64,000 nt of DNA, taken from contig OX463780.1 of the NCBI GenBank assembly GCA_949825025.1, positions 16,341,480 through 16,405,479 of the forward strand. Direction: 5' to 3'. Position 1 is the stretch's first letter. The number at the start of each line of letters is the position of its first letter. This document shows positions 35,903-48,007 of the stretch, one piece after another. Origin of the DNA: Siphlonurus alternatus. Its lineage: Eukaryota; Arthropoda; Insecta; Ephemeroptera; Siphlonuridae. Under the pieces are notes generated by a model that did no database searches, was not told the DNA's origin, and saw only the letters and a list, made by a program, of their open reading frames with translations. The translations under genes were made by a program, and so were the position numbers.

Positions 35903-38057
35903 TAACGAGCGCTAATTACTCATAATCTTCATTCGCCGAGAAAAATAGTCATTAGCACAAGCATCGTAAGGCTTTATTCTCAAGATGTAATAATCGTTAT
36001 GATATATAAGAAGAAAAATTTATATTTTAATAAAAAATATCTTAATCTTCATTAAATTTTACTTTTAATTGAATCGTAAGATGAATACAATATCCTTATT
36101 TTATCTACAGGAAGTAAATCATTTTTTAAAATATATAATTACTTTTAATTAAAATTGATAAATTGCTTTTACTCTTTCATATAAAATGAATTATTATATT
36201 AATCAGGATGACAAGTAATTGTATGAAACGAAGCATGAAATTACGGATTTTTATTTCTCTGCAGCGATTTCTTTCAATTTCACCTATAATACCCATACAT
36301 TCACCCTGAGTAAATGAAAATTAAATATGGGCAGAACAGTTGCAAAAGAAAATGATGAGCTGCACATTTTTTTAGATTACTCAATATTCATGAATGGAAA
36401 TGGAAGCTATAATATTCCGGACCAGGTAAGATCTAGGTTAAATCCAATGCAGCAAATAAGTTGACTTGAGTAGTTCATGGGTATACAATATTACCACTCA
36501 GCTCAGCCAATCAATAGCAAGAAAATTAATAACAAACTTATCTTTCTATATGAGTTTACTTCCTGTTTACACCCCAGCTTTATGATGCACACAAATATGA
36601 TTTACAACGATTTAACGGATATAAAATATACTTTTACTGATAAAAAGCAATATCAAACTTAAATTGAATTTCACCCCTTGCATCATGCTCCACAGAAAGT
36701 GCATTATTATATACTGTAAGCATGAACAACAATCAGTATGTCGTTATAACGGCGGACATTGGTGCAAGTTTAATCTCGATTTGGTGAGAACAACGCATGA
36801 AGTTAGAAAATTTATACAATCAGCAAGTGTTACCAGCCCTCTGGGAAATATAAGTTTTATTGAGTAAAAATTTCTTGATGAAAGTTCGCCGCTGTTGAAG
36901 TTGTGCACTGGTTCTCAACTTTTCATTATTTTACTTGATATCATGCAGAAATGAAGACCATTTGTTACAGTGCACAACAATTAGTCTAAATTACAGGGGT
37001 ACGCAGCCATTTTACTATGTCAATAAGGGACAGGTCACGAATAGAATTAAAATAATTATATCATCAGATTATACAATTTATTTTTAGTTTATCTATTTGC
37101 CCTTTTCATTTTATACGTTGATAAATTATAAGCCAATGAAAAATAATATTTTTATTAAGAAGCTGTAAAAATTAATATAAATGACTTCGTAAATGGTTGA
37201 CTATATTGTATATTATAATATATTGTCCTGTAAATTATTATTTGAAATTAAATTCAATTACGAATAGATAAACAAGGAAATTAATTTACTATGAACAGTA
37301 AATAAATTTTCTATCATTTGTATTATTAATAATGCATGGGTTGTTTAGATTACTCATTCACGAACGTGGGCGTATAAAAGAGCCTCCAGAGAGTCGATCG
37401 CGGGAACTGCTCATCAGGGACTGTTCGTCCTCTAGCATGTTTCTTGCAAGTACTGTACAACACACATATATATATACTGATGCTGAGTATATTATCTAAT
37501 TGATAAACCTAAATATTTCATAGGATTGAACAACGTTTCTCTTTCATGCAAAAGCATGCAGTCTATAAGTATATTAGTGAAATAATAATCAACTTTGACT
37601 CAAATGATTGAACTGATTTGACATAATAATAATTTGATAAAAAAATCAATCCATCATCTTTAATTTCAAACTGATTTTTGTTATGCATGACATAATTTTT
37701 AGTAATTTATTTAAATTTCTTAGCATCGATCAATGTCAAGCAGCCCATAAATGTACAGATAAACAAAATTATCGTGCATGACGTCGAAATATCATTAAAT
37801 CGTTAATTTTTATCACAGTTTCAAATATAGCAAATTAATATTGATACTTGAATTCAGAAGGTCCATGGCATGGAAATTTTACTGTAACTAAAACTACTTG
37901 CATGCACACGCTATTAGTTTAAAAAAAAAAATCATCTCAAACATCTTTTTGTACTGGGTAAGATAATAAAAATACATTATTAAGCTGTTACTACTGCATT
38001 AATAATTGAAAGCAATCGTCTTTGAAAACAGTGGCAACATACCTTGTGTTTGTAACA

Positions 38058-38059
<2 letters not shown>

Positions 38060-38134
<75 letters not shown>
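38060..38134. repeat. Long (TA)n microsatellite
   Basis: About 37 TA units, which produce the Tyr-Ile repeat in a minus-strand open frame. Confidence 0.95.
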
Positions 38135-38139
<5 letters not shown>

Positions 38140-38569
38140 ACAACAGGCATTAACAGCTGTTAGCCTCTCCAGAGCATCCCGCCAGCAGGCGTACACTGAT
38201 TTGATTGGACAGGCTGCATCAGATTACTTTGCGACAAGACACTGTAAGTGTATCAAAACGACACTGGTTATGAAAAGACACAATTTTACAAGATGGAGTC
38301 TCTCTTATACTTAATATGAAAGGGTCACACCCTAGACTACAACGGTTAGATCACCGTGCGACCGTGCATACAATTTAACTCAGAGACACTGTATATTCTA
38401 GTAGGCGACCTCTTGCTACCAAAGAGGTCATTCGATATTCAAAACACTCACCCAGAGGCCACCAAAGCAATTTATCTTGCGGCGTAATACAGCAGAACTA
38501 GACTAAAAATGTTCATATATAGCTAGAGCTGACTTAAATACTGATGACGTCATTATATATCTGGCGAAC

Positions 38570-38893
38570 ATGTATAAATATAAAGCGATCAACTCTATAT
38601 ACACGAGAGTCATGGTTTTAATGATAATTACATTGGTTAATCGTTTGTTGATACCAATATTGTGCTCAACGTTGCAAAGTGAACGTGGCTTGCTCTCTAT
38701 GGGGAGAAACTCTCTCGGAGGTCTCGAACTAAACCGATTACCCAGTTCAAATTTACTGCCGCGTCAGCGGCGCGGTCTCAATCGACTAGAAAATTTCAAG
38801 TGGCTTTACCATCAGAGCCTTTTCATACAGTATATAAAAACCTCAAGTCTTTTCAAAAATAAAAATGAGGACAGCATAAAGCTTTCAATCTAG
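38570..38893 (+). CDS. Hypothetical 107-residue protein with signal-like segment and a basic cleavage motif
   Basis: This is one of the longest ATG-initiated frames in the window. An exact TGACGTCA lies 25 bases upstream of the start (38545). The N-terminus has a hydrophobic stretch (MVLMIITLVNRLLIPILCS) resembling a signal peptide if translation starts at Met-15, then a Leu/Ser/Asn-rich region and the basic motif RQRR followed by GLNRLENFKW. A signal peptide followed by an RxRR-type prohormone-convertase site is the layout of neuropeptide or hormone precursors, but the sequence matches no family I know and lacks repeated peptides or amidation signals. It could be a chance ORF. Confidence 0.25.
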   Translation: MYKYKAINSIYTRVMVLMIITLVNRLLIPILCSTLQSERGLLSMGRNSLGGLELNRLPSSNLLPRQRRGLNRLENFKWLYHQSLFIQYIKTSSLFKNKNEDSIKLSI

Positions 38894-40201
38894 TCTGTAA
38901 ATCCAATAATTCAACACAAAATGAGCACTATGTATTGCAAGTTTAAGCCGATGTATCCCATAATACATCGTGTACTTTGTACAATCAATATCCATTTCAA
39001 CTAAAAAAAAAAGCACATTCTGAAACTTTTTTTTTATATTTTAAAATAGTATGTTTTATACACCGACATATTGGGTATCATTTGTTATTATTACTTATAT
39101 AAGATTTATATATACATTATAGACATAAAATATTATATACCCACGAACGCTCTCAAAAACAATTTATTGGCCCAGAACACGACAGGCTTGTATCACAAAT
39201 TTATATTTCAATTTGTCCGCAGGGAAATACGGTTTGCTGCACTACCAAGAAGTAAATCAGTCTCAGTATTTCGTAAAAAGAATATAAATTTAAATAAATC
39301 TCGTTAACGTAGCATTTCATACAAAAATGTCAAATTTTACAAGCGTCACAAATTACGACTTTGAAATGTGAAGAGGCTGACATTTTTATGTCACTGTAAG
39401 TATTGCAATTAGCAAATTATAAAAAACTTGCCAGTTGCATTGTCATCATAAAATTTCTCCTATATATAATTATTAACGAAGGTTTTACATAAAAAAACGC
39501 AATTAAAAAAGTCATTGCTCATTACGTTAATGACCGGATCATGCATCATGGAGAGCGTGACATTTTTTATTTTTCTATCACCACGCAACATCACTCACGG
39601 ATCACAAACATTTACTTGGTCACGTATTTTTCAGTCGGCTTGGTCTTATGACACAAAATATGCATGTTAAAGGACCAGTTAGCTTCCAACAATAAACAAT
39701 CTCAAGTTAAATTAACACTTAAGAACAACAGCTACCTCGATCGCAGCCGTTTTGAGAGAAGTTCCAAGTAAACATATTACACTCAGGTACTTTGAACAAC
39801 CATGCAGGTAGAGCCTAATAGAATTATAGAGCTTGAATTAAAGCTGTATAGAACTGACCAACACATGTAAAGAAACAGGTCGTAGGATCTCTTGTAGATA
39901 GCAATTATCAATTATCAAAAAAGGTGACCATAACATTTTATATACACATCAGTATATTATATTTATATATACATTTTTTTTTATTGCTGCTTTTCATCAT
40001 TTTATATTCTCCCTATATAATATTATAGTTATAAGTATTTATTGTAAAAGTTAGGTCATAAAAAAGACTGTTAGTATAAATTTATACATAAACTAATGTA
40101 AAAGTATATTAAAATAATAAATTGTAATGTATTTCATTAATTATTAATGTGAATTTTTAATCTTAGGTATAATTTTAAATAGCGTATTGTATATATGATA
40201 C

Positions 40202-40309
40202 ATGGCAGAGCAGCAGCAGGTCGATGGGTTGGGAAAGAGCGAGGTGTGTTGGGGGGAGGGGGAGGGGGCAGAAGCCGCGAGACAACACGGGGTTGATGAG
40301 AAGATATAA
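40202..40309 (+). CDS. Hypothetical 35-residue small ORF
   Basis: A complete plus-strand frame: ATGG start at 40202, 35 codons, TAA at 40307-40309. It is acidic and Gln/Gly-rich (MAEQQQVDGLGKSEV and on), formed from a purine-rich, G-rich patch. The opposite strand is Pro/Ser-rich and open as well. Composition bias may explain it. Confidence 0.18.
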   Translation: MAEQQQVDGLGKSEVCWGEGEGAEAARQHGVDEKI

Positions 40310-40993
40310 CGACCTCTATAAAATATAAATGCGTGCGACACAAACATAAGCTTCATTGTAAGTTAAAGACAGCTAGGGGAGGATCATACATACAGATTTA
40401 ACAAGAGATTGAAATTCAGTTCATAAATACTGTTAAAAAGAAGACACAAAAATTCAAAACTAAAGCAAAAAAGCATGTAACAATTACAAAATGCAGTCAA
40501 GTATTCACTGAAAACTCTGCTTCTATCATAATAATGCTCCTGTCTTTGTATTTTGTATAACTTCATAACAATAAATTTTACAAAAGCAATTTAAATATAT
40601 TATCTTAAATGAAGAACTGACATTTCAATGAAGAGACAAAGTTTTTCCTTTACGCGTAAAAAGGACGCGTGATGTTTTTATGAGAAAATACGAGCGGCAA
40701 TATTAGAAGGGTGACAAGTCGCGAGCGGAAATTTGAATACTTGGCGTCATGCTGATTGCCTACATGTGTTACGAGGACTCACTACGGGGGTCGCCCCTAT
40801 GCCCGTCAAATCACAACGTCATTCAAATGATCTTGTACAATAGAGACAGAAGCTGGCACAAAAATAAAAAGCATTGCCTTCCATTTCCTTTTATTTGAGA
40901 TATTTGAGAATAATAAAATCATTACGCTTAGTTAGGGAATAAAAAGTGGAGAAAAGAAAAAGAATTTAAGTTTTTTATTAAGTCTTGCCTCTC

Positions 40994-40996
<3 letters not shown>

Positions 40997-41022
<26 letters not shown>
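40997..41022 (+). repeat. poly(T) tract
   Basis: A run of about 26 T. No retroposon body was recognised on the minus strand next to it. Confidence 0.85.
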
Positions 41023-41027
<5 letters not shown>

Positions 41028-41598
41028 TCATGAAATATATTTTTTCCCTCTTAACTGAATTAAGAAATGTTTTTTTCTTCATTTTAGGGTTGACATATAG
41101 TAAAAGTTAGCAAAAAACCTGTAAAAGAAAAATACTAAATATTCCTGAACAACATTTTTCCTATATACCACAGTAATGATCATTATTAATTTGTTCTTAG
41201 ATATTACTGTTTATGAAGTATTTAATATTAATAATATGTATATAAGATATGAATACTCAATATAGGAGAAAATTTTCATCTAATCTTCTCCTGATTCATG
41301 ATTTTCATGATTTTCTTCATGAAATATTTTTATATTGTTAGTACTTCAAATTTAATAACTTATTCAAAGGGGGTTAAAATGTAATAATTACCCGATGACA
41401 TTGTAATGCTGCGGCCGCTTGAGGTTGTCCATGAATTTGTTCCATATGTATGAACTTCAATCAGAAGTTGTTTTCAGTTTTCACAGATCTGCACTATCTT
41501 ATCAATTGTATAATTAAATTTCAGGTCTTCTTCGACGAGTCCTGCTCCATGCACGGAGGTACTGTACTACCAAAATTTAACCTTCGTGACAGTGGATG

Positions 41599-41909
41599 AG
41601 TATCGACATTAATTTTTTTATTGCAGAAATGGATAGAGGGTGCAAAGTTGTGCTATCCTGATTTTTTTCAGATTTTTTACAGCCCTGGAAGTATTTTTAA
41701 AAAATTCTTGAAAGTCCTTTTTGTGAAATCAAGAGACGTCTCTTATTAAGAAAAAGATAGGACTTGCCGCCGCGTGACGTCACAAAAACGAATTTCAATA
41801 ATTTTTTTAAAAATACTTCCAGGAATGTAAAAAATCTGAAAAAAATCAGAGTAGCATAACTTTGCACCCTCTATCCATTTTTGCAATAAAAAAATTTGAG
41901 GTCGATACT
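41599..41909. mobile_element. Hairpin MITE, family A copy 3
   Basis: AGTATCGAC at the left is mirrored by GTCGATACT at the right. The arms carry TTTTTATTGCAGAAATGGAT and its complement, shared with the copy at 3365-3694, and a CAGATTTTTTACAG core. The centre holds TGACGTCA (41775-41782) next to AAAGATAGG, as in the copy at 4296-4617. About 311 bp, non-coding. Confidence 0.8.
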
Positions 41910-42779
41910 TCGTTTTAAAGCTTTTTTCATTTTTCCAGCGTACAGGCTACTTTTTAGGTGACCCTCTTTTCATTATTTTCATGCAAGTAGATGATGTCCT
42001 CACAAAATAAAATTTCTGACAGCACAAGTATATTAAACGTGCTATGTGTTGTACTTGTTATAACGAGTTAAATCTGTACTTGATGTGATTATGCACTCTG
42101 GACAATTTATTTTATAAAATGATTGAACAAATAATTAATAGTGATAAATGACTGCTATATATTTCACTTCATAACGTCAATACATACAGGTATTAAACAT
42201 TACATAAAAACGAGGTATCATCATACCGTAGTAAATTGTATGTTTAATTCTTTGACAGACTAATTTAGAGGTAGTCATTATATATACGCCCATTTATGGA
42301 ACTGAATCGTACACTCATCGCAATGCGAGTACATCAACGTATAACGATTTTAACAACATTTGGTTGCAAGTTTTATTAAACTACTTGCATAAAACAATTT
42401 TACTTCCAAAAAAAATTTAATTATTAATTTCAAGCTGCATACGCGGAATGAAATTATTGATTTTTTTATGATAATTATATATTTAAAATAAGTTTATGAA
42501 GCAACAGCAGAATATACACGGTTTGACATTCTGATTTAGTGCTTTATAAAAATATCAATTATTGGGTTATTGCACTGCATCAAAACTTTTTTATTGCACA
42601 TGATACAAACCCTTTGATCAACTTTGAAAAATCCATTAAATCTTTTTTTATTATCAGTATGTACTGATGTAGTAATGTTCGGTACGTGCGTTTGCCATGA
42701 AGCTAACCTTATAAAAAAAAGTGGAAATAATTTCCAGACTGTACAACTTTCATGTACTTTTTTTACCTCTCTCTTCAGT

Positions 42780-43062
42780 CATTTCAGTGTAAGTCACCGC
42801 GGCTTGGTCGTACAAAGTGCGGTGGGCTATCCGTTCTGCCAATATTTGTCGTGCGAGAAGAAAATCAATTGTCGCGGTAATGGAAAGCACTCTGTCACTG
42901 CCTGCATGGCATCAGTTTGGGGTTGTGGTGAAATATGATCTGTGGACCGGCAATATGCAAGACTCCAATTACAACTGCCTGTCACTCGAGTTTGTATTGT
43001 CAAAGGCGCCCTCGCCCGTCAGTTTGCAAATATTTCGAGCAGCAGCACAGCAGCTCCCTTGA
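42780..43062 (+). CDS. Probable plus-strand exon, reading frame uncertain
   Basis: A very strong acceptor (TTTTTTTACCTCTCTCTTCAG, ending at 42778, with a second AG at 42787) precedes a 300 bp GC-richer segment that is open in three plus frames. Frame 1 ends at 42938 and is Cys-rich (YPFCQYLSCEKKINCRG, then CMASVWGC). Frame 2 is open for about 91 codons to TGA at 43062 and includes an ATG at 42882 giving MESTLSLPAWHQFGVVVKYD. Frame 3 runs from ATG at 42935 to 43183. The Cys-rich frame fits a small secreted peptide, the second has the better codon bias. A minus-strand frame overlaps too. No family recognised. Confidence 0.35.
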
Positions 43063-43811
43063 GATAACACAGCACTGTCGTCGTCATGTTTTAGGACAAT
43101 ACAATATACCGCTGCCGGGGTTAGTTGACATTTCACACAGCCTTCATATGTTTTACCTCTCAATTGGTATAAGGTGTTTGTAATTCCTCCCGCATACTAC
43201 TGCTTTCAAACATAATATGGTATAATAAATATTAAAACGATGAGTCTCTCTATAACCATATTGCAGATTGGCATGTCGTGATCATTGTTCAACATGTTCA
43301 CATATCGCCATTAAATTAAAAAATAGCTGATTTTATTGCGAATTATTATTCTGCACACGAACAAAATGGTTCCAAAAATTAATATTATAATACACTAACA
43401 TTTTCACAGAAATCACTTGGAATATATTCCTTGCCAGTAAAGCTGGTCGTTAGTCTCTTCTCATGCAAACTCAGTAACATAATATGGTATGTGACATTAT
43501 CTGTGTGATATTATGTCTACACCAGATTGTCATTCAATGCAAAAAATCTTGCTCGGAGCGTCACAGCAATATGTTTCTTTTGTCATGATTTTGAGAGCGA
43601 ATAAGACGTCAAAACTTCACATTCTTGCAAACATGCAACGTCGACAAATATATAGAAAATCTTTTCATGTATAGAATCCATATGGTTTAAAAAAATTTCT
43701 TAAAAAGGTTTGAAAGACTCAGTAATAACATGTCAGTGACTTTGAATTTCGTGTTTTACTACAATAAAGAATTGAAACAAAATTGCTGCTGCTGAGATAA
43801 ATTATAATATA

Positions 43812-43997
43812 GTGACTCAAAGACAGAAATTACATATTTCTGATTACAATCTTATGTCAAATCTACGAGCTGACCTCTTGTTTCTACGCGATATACGTGG
43901 TAGTTTCTTTTGTTTATTATATCCAAGGTGGCTTTTCTTCTTGACTGCATATTCATTATCAGATCGTGCGCAACAAGCACTGCATGGAGTTGAATAA
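43812..43997 (+). CDS. Hypothetical ORF
   Basis: A plus-strand frame of 61 codons without an initial ATG; an internal ATG at 43854 gives 47 residues (MSNLRADLLFLRDIRGSFF and on) that end at TAA. It has balanced composition but no splice, promoter or poly(A) support. Confidence 0.12.
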   Translation: MTQRQKLHISDYNLMSNLRADLLFLRDIRGSFFCLLYPRWLFFLTAYSLSDRAQQALHGVE

Positions 43998-44380
43998 TAG
44001 TATACTGATCCTTGTACTTACTCTACTTACCAGACTATAACTTGTGCCATGAGATAAATTTTTAGTGAAAAACAGAGGAGATAAAATAAAATTTAAGCTG
44101 TGCTTTTTTTACTGGAAATTTATTAACTTTTTTTTATCAACTTAACTTTACCTCTGAAAATGTAAAATCAGGCAGTATTTTAACTTCGTCGTGAAGAAAT
44201 TTTAAAACTCGTTAAAACATAAAATTTCCTTGCAAAACTTTCATCGCTCCTCCATATAATAGCTATTCATCATTAAAGTGAGCTCCAAGCTCCATCACTC
44301 CGACTAATCGTTCTAATTACACGAAGAGCGCGTCATCATAAATTTTTAACTTGGAACACGCAGACATTGAATGAAATGAA

Positions 44381-44491
44381 ATGGAGACGCAAGAAAAACA
44401 AGAAAAGAAGCTGCTGAATATCAATGCGGCAGTTCTGAAGATTTGTTCTTATATCAAGAAATTCGACCCATTTACCATGATCAGGCCTTAG
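44381..44491 (+). CDS. Hypothetical 36-residue small ORF
   Basis: The start ATG at 44381 has G at -3 and G at +4. The 36 codons (METQEKQEKKLLNINAAVLK, then a CSYIKKFDPF segment) end at TAG, 44489-44491. The N-terminus is charged and Gln/Lys-rich, likely helical. Two upstream ATGs overlap it and open only a two-codon frame. It could be a small protein or the first exon of a larger one. It is not recognised. Confidence 0.25.
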   Translation: METQEKQEKKLLNINAAVLKICSYIKKFDPFTMIRP

Positions 44492-44667
44492 GTTGCTGCT
44501 TCACAAAGTTAAAACAAAATTTAAGCCTTCACCAATTAGCAAATCCGGACTTCTAATTGAATTTCTATACAGTCGATGTGGGAGGTGAATTGAAAACAAA
44601 CAAAAATAACAACAACTGTAAGACAAAGTTGAAAAATAAAAGGAATTAGGAGGCTAAGGGCTGTTTC

Positions 44668-44752
44668 AATTCTATAATCTATAGAATAGAATCTATAGAA
44701 TATCTATAATCTATTCTATATAAATATATATCTATAATCTATAGATTCTATA
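44668..44752. repeat. TCTATAGAAT palindromic repeats
   Basis: Multiple overlapping copies of ATTCTATAGA and TCTATAATCTAT in both orientations, able to form hairpins. Likely simple-sequence expansion. Confidence 0.75.
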
Positions 44753-45347
44753 ATCACATGATTTCGCAGCGTATATGATAAAAAATTCAGAACTGCAGAT
44801 GCGATCACACAGCTTCGTATATTATAGCATGCATCGCAGCGACCGTATATACATTTCTCATTTACAACCGCTTGCATGTAAACTTTTAACATACGATACG
44901 ATATCATACGATACTAAGGCATGAGTGTGCGCCTCCCTAAATTTAAAATAACAGCGTCACTCGTCTATTTACTTTAAATTTATTGAAGCAACAACAGAAA
45001 ATAATGGATAAATAATGAAATGACAAGAACGGGAGAACCTAAAACATGCTGAGCATATAGATAAATAATTTATAATACACATAAATATATAATACTTTAA
45101 TTATAGAAGAGATTTAAGAAGATTAATGCACGAAATACTTCAAACAAATTGTTACTATTATAATAGATGAACAATTTATTAAGACTTATAAAACAAGCGC
45201 CTCTCATGCACCTAATATGTATTAATATGAGATTGGTAAAATGAAATTCATATTATAGAACCATTTACCTCATCACTTCATACAAGCTATATGCGAGTTC
45301 AAGAATTACAAATTCCTCTCGTCTTTCATGTGCTGGGGTGGGAAGGG

Positions 45348-45356
45348 TATATAAAG
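45348..45356 (+). promoter_or_regulatory. Candidate TATA box
   Basis: TATATAAAG preceded by a G-rich box (GGGGTGGGAAGGG) is a canonical TATA arrangement on the plus strand. No TCAGT-type initiator is seen 25-32 bases downstream and no downstream exon was identified. Confidence 0.22.
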
Positions 45357-45411
45357 TCGACACTTGCACATAAATTAACAGAATACCTGAGGTGTCACAG
45401 AGACGCTTTAA

Positions 45412-45465
45412 TTAAACGTCGTCGCTATCGAAGTAACCTCCTCCGCGGAACTTCAGCATAGCATT
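45412..45465 (-). CDS. Candidate terminal exon end
   Basis: Minus strand: AATAACAG (45466) then 17 open codons with glycine- and acid-rich residues (AMLKFRGGGYFDSDDV) to TAA at 45412. The peptide is suggestive of a protein C-terminus. The segment is short and GC-rich compared with its surroundings. The acceptor lacks a strong pyrimidine tract and no upstream exon is known. Confidence 0.18.
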   Translation of the reverse strand, partial: NAMLKFRGGGYFDSDDV

Positions 45466-46685
45466 CTGTTATTGTTACCTGAGAGTCGTAAATCTACTGC
45501 ATAAAGACATTTGAAACTGTCTCTACGTTATATAATCCAACCAGATTATACGATTGGGAATAAGCTACATACGTCAAACAGTAATATGTTTTACTATATA
45601 TTATAATTATAAATTTCTTATATATATAGTGAAAATGTTATGAGAAACAAAATATTTTAAACTTTAAACAGTATAGTATAATCGTGTCTAACTATCATGA
45701 CTATATTAAAATTATACGAATTCATTTCATTGATTTTTTTTAATATGCTATGCATATTATATGCATTATAATATAATATTATAATATTATATTATATGCA
45801 TTATATGGAAGCAGCTAACGATATACAGTATATATAAAGCTAATGTATTCGGATATTTAGCATAGCTAGTATATACACATGATGATAAATGAATGCATTT
45901 TATTGTGTTATACGTCATTATTTACTGTACGTACAATGCAGCAGCATGCATACTAATATGATTCGTTGACTGGCTTAATAATTGAGACAATCAAATTATT
46001 CTAGAGCAAATGCATGCACTATATACGTACGGCTTTGTTCATTGTTCGGTCGTACTCAGTATTAATTACTACAGCCTGTACCAACTCTCAAATACACGTG
46101 CGTTACGTATGCATAATTATATTATAGATTAGTTTACTGTGAGTGGCTCTTCCATTGCGCATCACTTCCCAATGTAAATGAAACTCCCTCCAGCAAAACT
46201 GCAATAGTATATAGGAGAATCTATTGCAAAATCATTTTACAAATAACAACTGTTTGGCACAGATATATAGAAAATAACACGAGTCTGAATCAATCAACCG
46301 GCAACTGAACCGAGCTTTGCATATTATATAGCTTGTTGCGAGAGAATTAAACTTGTCTCTCAAGTGTATTACAATGACATGACTTGTTGAAAAATTCTCA
46401 CAGCATTCTCACTATTTTATGATGATATTGTATATAGCTATTCTCAATAAAAATGTGTATTCATGTAGTCATAACTCAATTACACCAGCATAGAAGCTTG
46501 AATTAATAAAAAAAAAAGATACACTGTTTAAATTATATACAAACATTTTATACATCATGCACCTATACACATGCAGCCATAGTACATATAAAGGTAAAAT
46601 ATTATTTGCGTTACTGATCAAACTGTAAATTGATATTAAGCATTATTTTATATAAAAAAAAATAATTATTTTTTGTTTACTTAAA

Positions 46686-47174
46686 TGGGGTACTGACCAA
46701 AAAAAAAGTTTCAAGTTTTTGTCAACATTTTAAAAGGCACGAGAATTTTATGAAGAACAAGCCCTATTACAGCATTCTACGACAATTTCCTGATTTTATA
46801 TGATTTTTTAAAACCTCTCAAGAATGACGTCATAGCATTGAATCTTAAATGGGAAAATAGATCAGTTAACATTGCCAAATCCCATACTTAATATTGAAAT
46901 GTAACCAAAACTTCATTTGCAAGGTTTTCAGGTACTATATAGAATCACGATAATGAAGGTTTGAAATTCGTACTTCAATAACTTTTCATTTTAGCAATGT
47001 TAACTGATGCATTTCCCCATTTAAGATTCAATGGTATGACGTCACCAAAAAAAGTTTTAAAAATTCATATAAAATCAGCAAATTGTCGTAGAATGCTCTA
47101 ATAGGGCTCGTTCTTCACAGAATTCACAGTAATTTTTACTAGTATTGCTAACTCAAATACCGGTCAGTACCCCA
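46686..47174. mobile_element. Hairpin MITE (489 bp)
   Basis: TGGGGTACTGACC at 46686 is mirrored by GGTCAGTACCCCA ending at 47174. The arms pair along most of the element, including a central-arm TGACGTCA on each side (46825-46832, 47037-47044) and CCCATTTAAGATTCAATG. The middle (about 46880-46980) is less paired. No ORF. Confidence 0.8.
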
Positions 47175-47246
47175 TTATATAACCTTAAGTTAGTTACAGT
47201 ACTTTAAAAGGTAGGAATAAAATAAAAGTCTACATTATTTAAAGTA

Positions 47247-47884
47247 GAGTGAGCGATTGCACTTTTTTTAATATTTTATTTTCTAAAAATAGTTTAAGCT
47301 GCCCTCTTTTGAGAAATGAAAACCAAAAAATTCCATCTCAAATAGTTTCACCACAAAAAATTCCCAAAGTTGGTGTTTCGGAGGCCTTTGACGTGCAGCC
47401 TTACGGAACATAAAACCGCGTTTTACTCCAACATTTTCTGAACTATGCTACCATTTAAAAAATACCTACGTAATCTATGATGAATTCTTTAATGGATTTT
47501 TAAATAAAAAATTTTTTTACGGAGCCGTTTTTTCGGAAAAAAATCTTTAAGTTTTTGCGGGTTAATTCCCAATAGGGTTTTCATGATTTTTTTCCAAGAA
47601 AACGACCCCGTAAATTTTTTTTTATTTGAAAATTCATTAAAGAATTCATCATAGATTACGTAAGTATTTTTTAAATGGTACCATAGTTCAGAAAAAGTTG
47701 GGGTAAAACGCGGTTTTATGTTCCATAAGGCTGCACGTTAAAGGCCTCCGAAACACCAACTTTGCGAATTTTTTGTGGTGAAACTATTTGAGATGGAATT
47801 ATTTGGTTTTCATTTCTCAATAGAGGGCAGCTTAAACTATATTTTTAAAAAATAAAATATTAAGAAAAATGCAATCGCTCACTC
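47247..47884. mobile_element. TA-flanked hairpin MITE (638 bp)
   Basis: GAGTGAGCGATTGCA on the left pairs with TGCAATCGCTCACTC on the right, both flanked by TA, consistent with TA target duplication. The arms (about 290 bp) match closely through GGAGGCCTTTGACGTGCAGCC and its complement. The loop is near 47530-47580. It sits about 70 bp after the neighbouring element and about 60 bp before the promoter of the exon at 48008. Confidence 0.85.
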
Positions 47885-47937
47885 TATAACTTTAAGCAAA
47901 CAGTTACCAATACATTATTAGCTCATAGATCTGTATC

Positions 47938-47975
47938 ATGACGTAAAAAGATAGATGTCCGCTCGCTTGTCAGTC
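47938..47975 (+). promoter_or_regulatory. Core promoter (CRE-like, TATA-like, initiator)
   Basis: TGACGTAAAAAG at about 47939-47950 combines a CRE-like half-palindrome and a TATA variant (TAAAAAG). About 28 bases downstream is TTGTCAGTCTG, an arthropod-type initiator with its A at 47972. The predicted leader of 36 bases then reaches ATG at 48008. The start site is inferred from spacing only. Confidence 0.4.
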
Positions 47976-48007
47976 TGCTTTGTGTTGGGGTTTTCTCGGT
48001 CTCTACC

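Noticed and set aside
37999..38196. Minus-strand ORF with Tyr-Ile repeats
   Set aside because: It is the translation of the (TA)n tract at 38060-38134.
45730..45810. ATATTATAATATTAT palindromes as a hairpin transposon
   Set aside because: Pure A/T simple sequence forms such palindromes by chance; there are no defined ends.
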